Assembly: GCF_000499845.2 (NCBI RefSeq)
Contig: NC_023755.2
Span: 3,276,087-3,340,086, forward strand
Direction of reading: 5' to 3'
DNA: 64,000 nucleotides
Origin: Phaseolus vulgaris
Taxonomy: Eukaryota; Streptophyta; Magnoliopsida; Fabales; Fabaceae
Part shown: one piece after another, positions 58,701 to 64,000 of the stretch
Numbering within the stretch: position 1 is the stretch's first letter
How the letters are laid out: each line of letters begins with the position of its first letter
Notes under the pieces: model-generated
Databases searched by the model: none
The model's input: the letters and a program-made list of their open reading frames with translations, nothing else
What the model was told of the DNA's origin: nothing
Translations under genes and position numbers: made by a program

Positions 58701-60662
58701 AAGTGATATCTCTTTGTTTACTCGATTCACTGCTACTAACACTCTTTTTAACTTAAATTTATATTGATGATATTTTAGTCACTAGTAGCTCACAAAGTTT
58801 AGTGTAAGGTTTTCTCAAACATCTAAGAACTATTTTTTTTTCCTGAAGGATCTCAAACAATTACATTATTTTTTAGGAGTTAAAGTTATTTGGCTTAACA
58901 ATAACTCTCTTCATCTTATGCAATTCAAATATATTCAAGATCTTTTCCAATGTACAAACATGTTTGATTCTAAGCCTCAGCCAACTCCCATGGTTTCCTC
59001 GCTACGTTTCACTATTGATGACTTTGTTTCGATTGATGATCTTACTCTTTATTGCTCCATCGTTGGAGCTTTATAATAAGTTACTCTCATTCGGCTTGAA
59101 TTCTCCTTCTCCATCAATAAAGTATGCCAATACATGCATAAACCACATGTGACTCATTAGAAGACTGTTAAGAGAATTCTTCGCTATCTTGCAGGCATCT
59201 CGACACAAGGTTTACGTCTTTACTCTTCTCCAAGCTACTTGATTATTGGTTTCAGTGATTCAGACTAGGCCATCTGACTTGGACGATCGAAAATCAATCT
59301 CGGGTTACTGCATCTTTTAATGTAATTTGATTTTAGGATTTCACATTTTTATGGGTTACTGTTTTGTTTATGATTTTTGGATTAGCAATTATAGTGATAA
59401 GCTCAAAGAAAATTGTCATTGGACATGAACTTAACCAAGTTGTTAAGTAAGTGTGAATGTTCTCTTCTAGAGAGCAAAAAAGAAAATACAATATAAGGTG
59501 ATAATGATATGAGGGTGGAATTAAAGAACATGGAAGATAGAATGAAGCAAGATGAAACTGAAATAAAGGAATAGATAAAGAACACCAATGAACATAGAAT
59601 AATGGATAGGTGTAATTGAAGAAAAGGAAAAGATGAAGAGAAAGGAAAACTTATGGAAATGGAGCAAGGAATCACGCCACTTGGAATAGTGGGAGGTTCC
59701 AAGATGAGTGGTGAGGAGCCACCACTTGAGGTGCACTACTCTCAAGGTAAGACCCAAGAACAATTTAGGAGACAAAGCTTACTAATCACTCAAACGGGGT
59801 TTATCTTCTTAATTTAAATTCAAGTTTTAAATACATGAGGCAAAACACTTTATTTATAGGAAGAGCAAGATAGAGGGATAGAGATGTCATTTGTGAGAAA
59901 CCTTCTAGAAGGTAAGTCAAAGTGGAGTACCTCCCAAGACAGCCTACATCTTCTAGAAACTTTTAAAGGGCGATTTTTTAAATGGTTTCTATAAACTAGG
60001 TTTTTTTTTGGTGGGTTTGGCACAAACCCAATATTATACTAAGTACACCCTAATTTAGTTTATTATTTTATTCGGCACCCCTAAGGTGAGCCCAATTTAT
60101 TTTACATAAACTTGTCTTGTGAAAAGACTAGAAGGAAGAACAACTAATATTCTGGTCCATGTTTGGTTCTTCTTCTGCCGAGGCTTTTATGAGGTCTGGT
60201 GGGGTCTGGTCTTGTATGCTGAGATGACTAACCTAGTTGTGTCCTTAGTTATGTACTTGTTAAATTTGGTTGTATCGTCTTTGTTGGTCAAAATCTAGTT
60301 TAATGGTCCTCTGAGAACCAAAAGGTTGTCTCCCACAACAATACATAAATAAAAGGTTGTTGTTGCCCCTGCTGATATTATTTGGATCACTTCTCTGATG
60401 AATGAGCTTCCCATTCCCACTTCAACACCACGGCTTTATTCAGACAACATGGGGTTGTTCAACTTGTTGCCAATCCCATCATGCATTCACGTTCAAATCA
60501 TTTCGAGCTTGACTTACATTTTGTTTGGACTATGTGCATGATAAACACCTCACGCTTCTGCACTTACTAGCTCAATTTCAAGTAGCAAATATATTAACAA
60601 AACATGTATCTGATTATTTATTTCACAATTTTAAACATAAACTTAGGGTGTTTGATTCACCT
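55704..60662 (+). pseudogene. copia gag-pol, multiply frameshifted
   Basis: gag: NCENFLLWHQQILVQVKGLD (55813), then VRQFKLHLKSHKCDRSILTY and DILDGFSEEYDNF-like wording. Protease region about 56690 (PDTGVTHHITHNF, usual DSG altered to DTG). Integrase pieces 57190-57850 (VFVDICSISHVASTH, FRGEPFSCAIYIINILPTPF). Reverse transcriptase 58200-58990 (QIDINNTFLHGDLDSPIYM). RNase H 59000-59335 (DRKSISGYCIF) resuming at 60304 (SDNMGV, FELDLHFVW, VANILTKHVSDYLF). Not functional. Confidence 0.85.
59335..60303. mobile_element. unclassified insertion of about 970 bp inside the copia RNase H
   Basis: The RNase H reading breaks after NLILG-like coding at about 59335 and resumes with TGGTCCTCTGAGAACC at about 60304. 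The insert has no recognisable protein. It is purine-rich at 59400-59700 and contains a TTTATTTATAGGAAGAGCAAG phrase. No terminal repeats were found; only TTTA is shared at both junctions. It could be a decayed solo LTR or a non-autonomous element. Confidence 0.5.
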
Positions 60663-61351
60663 ATCCTAAGTTTAAGAGAGGTTGGTAATGATACCCATGC
60701 ATCATTTATTACGCAATCATCTTCTTTTCTGTATAAATACCTTCTCTGAATGATATAATATTCACATAATAAAGATATATCTCTTTCTTTTGTTTCTCTC
60801 TTACCCTTTCTCTCTCTACCCACTCACATCTCTCACATAAATACAAACTATATGAAAAATAGTACAAAGCCTTATATTTAAAAAAAATCAGGTTGTAACA
60901 TCCAAAGCACAACCTGAACCTATCTAAATAAAATTAAAATTCATCTAAACTAACTCTGGATCAGAATTAGCATATTGGATACCTTGTTAACTTTCTCCAT
61001 CATATGACATTGTCTTTGACTTTTGAGTTAGCTACAAACACTGTGACGCCTCACCTCCACGCAACCTATAGAGAATCCTTTTACGGTAAGTTATCTTTGT
61101 TTTCTTGTACACCCCTCCATGTTTCTCCTCCACACACTCACATCTTCCTTATTCCTTCTTACTATTAAAAACAAAATTGTTTTATTGGTTGGCATAGTAC
61201 CATTACTATTTTGGTCTAACATCTGCAAAATCTATCCTTCACATCAAATTATCTCATCCATAAATATTATCTATAGTTTACAAAATCTTTTTATAGTTAC
61301 AATGTGATCAAATGAGATAAACACATGAATATGGTAAAACCCAAAGAATAA

Positions 61352-62130
61352 AAACAAGTAAAAATTAATCTTATTTAATGATAGAATTTTGACTGAAAAA
61401 GATTAGATTATGATATGTGACCGTGATGATGATAAAAATAGTAATTTTAATAATGAGATGGCAAAATGATAACAATTAAGATATATAATATAATATAATA
61501 TACAAATAATTATGGTAATAACTATAACATAATAATAATTTTTAAAACAACAATAATAATAGTATTGTATATTTGCTATAATAAAAGAACTAGACAATAT
61601 ATATTATTAAAAAACAATAAACTCATTTTAAAGATACATATATATTTTCCTTCGTCTACATAAAGTTGTAATAATATATCTTTTTAAGAGTCATTTTTCA
61701 ATTTAAATTGATGTAAAGTAAAAATGTGAACTATATTTTCTTTATTTACCCGATAACATTACATTTTTATTTATTTTATTTTAGTTTTTTAATAAAAATA
61801 TGAATAGTTTGGTTTGAATTCTTTTTACAAAATTAGTTCTGCAAGAAAACATGAAAAGGGTTTATGGAATTGGATTTTTAAACAAAAAATATATTTTTTC
61901 AGCCATGCCAAATTATAATTAAAATCAATTCAGAAACCAGTTTTATCTATTTAAACCAAAACTAGTGTCACATTGTACTATTTGGACACGTGGCTGGCGG
62001 ATGGTTTACTGGGTAGGCAGAACATTCTGGATTGAAGTTGAAACGTACAAAACAAACCAGTAACCGGGCGTAAGTAAGTGGGTCGGGTCAGCTTGACCCG
62101 GAAATCCATTGGAACAGGTTTAGATATTTT
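61352..62130. repeat. orphan duplicate of the PRP18 upstream region
   Basis: Matches 40240-41020 closely (for example GATAACAATTAAGATATATA, GGTTTG.ATTCTTTTTACAAAA, CAGCCATGCCAAATTATAATTA, AGTAACCGGGCGTAAGTAA and TTGACCCGGAAATCCATTG). Homology stops just before the PRP18 leader and coding sequence, so the promoter-like part is here without its gene. It carries about 50 bp (TATTTGGACACGTGGCTGGC and following) absent from the PRP18-linked copy. Confidence 0.85.
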
Positions 62131-63152
62131 TAGTTTTCAATGTTCGGAATAAGATGGAATGGTTTGCTAACTCGACTGTTTTAAAAATAAAAATATAGTT
62201 TAAAAGTTTATTTTTTATTATATTATTTACAATATACAAAGAAATAATATGATACTTATAAAGTTTTAACTATTTATTTACAAAAATTAAACAATTAAGT
62301 GACTTCTTAAATATATATATATATATATGTATGTATATTTTAAATTTAAAATAAAATAATAAATATTGATATGTTTTATTTTTAATATAATAAAAAATAT
62401 AATTTTATTTATTTATCTTAAAAGTGGCACCAAAATCGATAGTTCGAAAATATATATATATATATATATATTATCAATATTTAGGTATATATTTATTAAT
62501 TAAGTGTTAAATTTTATAAAAATAAGAAATGGGGGAATTATTTATATTTTAGTATTTTAGAAATATATAATAATATTAATTTATATAAAGGAGGCACTAA
62601 GTAAATTTAAAAATATATAATATGTCAGTTCTAAATATTGACAATAAATTTTAATAAAATTAACAAATGATGTAATAGTTGGGTAATATGAACGAGATCT
62701 AATACATAAAATCATACCAATGTGATGTGATAAAAAGGAAAGAGAATCTTTCAAGCAAGTCGAAACATATCTAGGATCTAGCAACATGTCTCAGTCTACA
62801 ACTCTTGTTCTAAACTCTGAAACCTGAAGAACCAACACATTTTCATGTTCTCTCTTTCATTAAATTAAAGGTATTTTTTCCCTAAACAAGTCAAGGTTTC
62901 ATGATTTTGATTGTTTTTAAGCTCGAATTGCTATGTTTCCTCTTCTGTTCCGGCTAGTGGCTAAATAATCATTGTACATGCTTATTGTAAACGCAGTTCA
63001 TGATGTATTACATGCTTTGTTTGCTCAGTGAAAAAAAAAATCAATTTTTTTTAATTTGGCTCTTCTTGTCAATTATCACAGAGGAAATCGAGTTGAGTTT
63101 GCAGTGAAAAATTTTCATTTTTTGCTGTTAGAGTAGAAGACAGTTTCTGGGT
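62131..63152. promoter_or_regulatory. AT-rich upstream region of pheophytinase
   Basis: No coding content; short AT microsatellites at about 62309-62328 and 62450-62470. The last few hundred bases must contain the promoter and 5' leader of the gene starting at 63153. Confidence 0.45.
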
Positions 63153-63860
63153 ATGGAAACTCTTTCTTATGGGTCAGCACCATGCTGTCAAGTTGTGAAC
63201 TCAAAGTGGAAATTGGCTGAGAACAGATTGAATTCACGTCAATCAATGGTTTCTTCTATAGGAAAACTTAGAGTTTATTGCACCAACACTAGTTCTGCAT
63301 GTGGGTCTGTGAGATTTTGTGATTCGGGTAGGGTGCAGCTAAGAGACTCTAAAAGACTCAATAATTTCAAAGTTTGTAGTGGAAGTTATGATGGTTATGT
63401 GATTGAAGAGGGAGCAAGGGATATTTCAGGAGTAGAGGAGCTTGCAACAAAGGTTCTGATTCCAGGTTTACCTGATGGTTCAAATGGTGAATCTGGTGCA
63501 CCAATAAGTAGTTGCTTTTGGAGATGGAAGCCTAAACTCAACGTGCACTATGAGAAAGCAGGGTGCGAAAACGTGGATTCTCCTAATCTTCTCTTTCTGC
63601 CAGGTTTTGGTGTTGGCTCTTTCCATTATGAGAAGCAGCTTAAGGATTTGGGGCGTGACTACAGAGTTTTTGCTCTGGATTTTCTAGGCCAAGGGATGTC
63701 TTTGCCTTTTGAAGACCCTGCCCCTCTGTCTAAGGAAGAGGTTGCATCGAATGAAAGCATTTCTTCATGGGGTTTTGGAGATGAAACTGAACCTTGGGCG
63801 GCTAAGCTTGTTTACTCAGTTGATCTGTGGCAAGATCAAGTTCGTTGCTTTGTAGAAGAG
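63153..63860 (+). CDS. PPH: pheophytinase, chloroplastic, first exon only
   Basis: The first exon (236 codons) starts METLSYGSAPCCQ and ends CFVEE before a GTAAGG donor; the remaining exons lie beyond the window. Pheophytinase removes phytol from Mg-free chlorophyll (pheophytin) in senescing chloroplasts, producing pheophorbide. The N-terminal about 50 residues are Ser-rich and basic, as expected of a transit peptide. The alpha/beta-hydrolase part shows FWRWKPKLNVHYEKAG, LLFLPGFGVGSFHYEKQL (oxyanion loop) and RVFALDFLGQGMSLP. The PPH-type insert after this (WGFGDETEPWAAKLVYSVDL) separates it from other hydrolases. The nucleophile Ser motif would be in the next exon. Confidence 0.9.
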
Positions 63861-64000
63861 GTAAGGGACATGAATTGTTTGTTCTTAGCATCCTGTTTTT
63901 TAACTATCTAAGTCCAGTTTGTTTTGCTCTTAGCTTCAAACTACATGATAAAACTGTTCTAGGTGAATTTGTATCTGAGTTTGCATCTTTCACTCGGTAG

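Larger units (their letters stand above)
55516..60837 (+). mobile_element. old Ty1/copia element, about 4.35 kb plus a 1-kb insertion
   Basis: Short LTRs (55516-55669 and 60683-60837, about 155 bp) start TG(T/G)TAATGATAC and end CTCACA; they differ at about 10 percent of positions. Target-site duplication TAGAT/TAAAT (55511-55515, 60838-60842; 4 of 5). A degenerate primer-binding site lies after the left LTR (AGTATCACGAG) and a purine-rich AAGAGAGGT before the right one. All domains can be followed in order but are full of frameshifts. Interrupted at about 59335-60303 by unrelated DNA. Confidence 0.88.

Overview
This is a stretch of a plant nuclear genome, almost certainly a papilionoid legume and most likely a member of the Phaseoleae (bean, cowpea or soybean relatives). 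The evidence is AT-rich intergenic DNA, exon-intron genes with GT-AG introns, plant-specific gene families (RETICULATA-like, BGLU42-like beta-glucosidase, pheophytinase) and many LTR retrotransposons, LINEs and MITEs. The legume and Phaseoleae placement comes from the overall look of the genes and repeats and is an inference.

Layout. The last two exons of a RETICULATA-like gene lie at 943-1215 (+). Two solo LTRs with perfect 5-bp target-site duplications (TSDs) follow (2428-3552 and 3645-4694), then a decayed transposon ORF (about 5640-7090). A nine-exon F-box/WD40 gene spans 8072-17361 (+), its introns packed with retroelement debris and a small TRIM-like element. A 458-bp Mutator-type MITE with a 9-bp TSD sits just beyond its stop. 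NAA10, the catalytic subunit of N-terminal acetyltransferase A, is at 18919-19675 (+). After 5.2 kb with no gene, a complete 13-exon GH1 beta-glucosidase (BGLU42-like) runs from 24895 to 33251 (+).

Next come a LINE remnant (35155-about 40150) split by a young Ty1/copia element (36290-39828), and the intronless splicing-factor gene PRP18 (41093-42328, +). Directly behind PRP18 is a broken partial duplicate of the beta-glucosidase (42495-45030) whose duplicated 3' flank is split by another copia element (46315-49302) carrying an inverted internal block. A five-exon choline-transporter-like gene follows on the minus strand (50728-53281). An old copia element (55516-60837) is itself interrupted by about 1 kb of unrelated DNA. 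An orphan duplicate of the PRP18 upstream region lies at about 61352-62130, and the window ends in the first exon of pheophytinase (63153-63860).

The genes are unrelated housekeeping or metabolic loci with no operon-like or pathway grouping. I see no previously undescribed molecular system here. What is notable is structural: nested and datable insertions, a single-frame copia polyprotein broken only by nonsense codons, a segmental duplication that copied only part of a gene, and a copied promoter region lacking its gene. Exon boundaries were worked out by hand from splice consensus and reading-frame continuity; transposon family names are from pattern recognition and are less certain than their structures.
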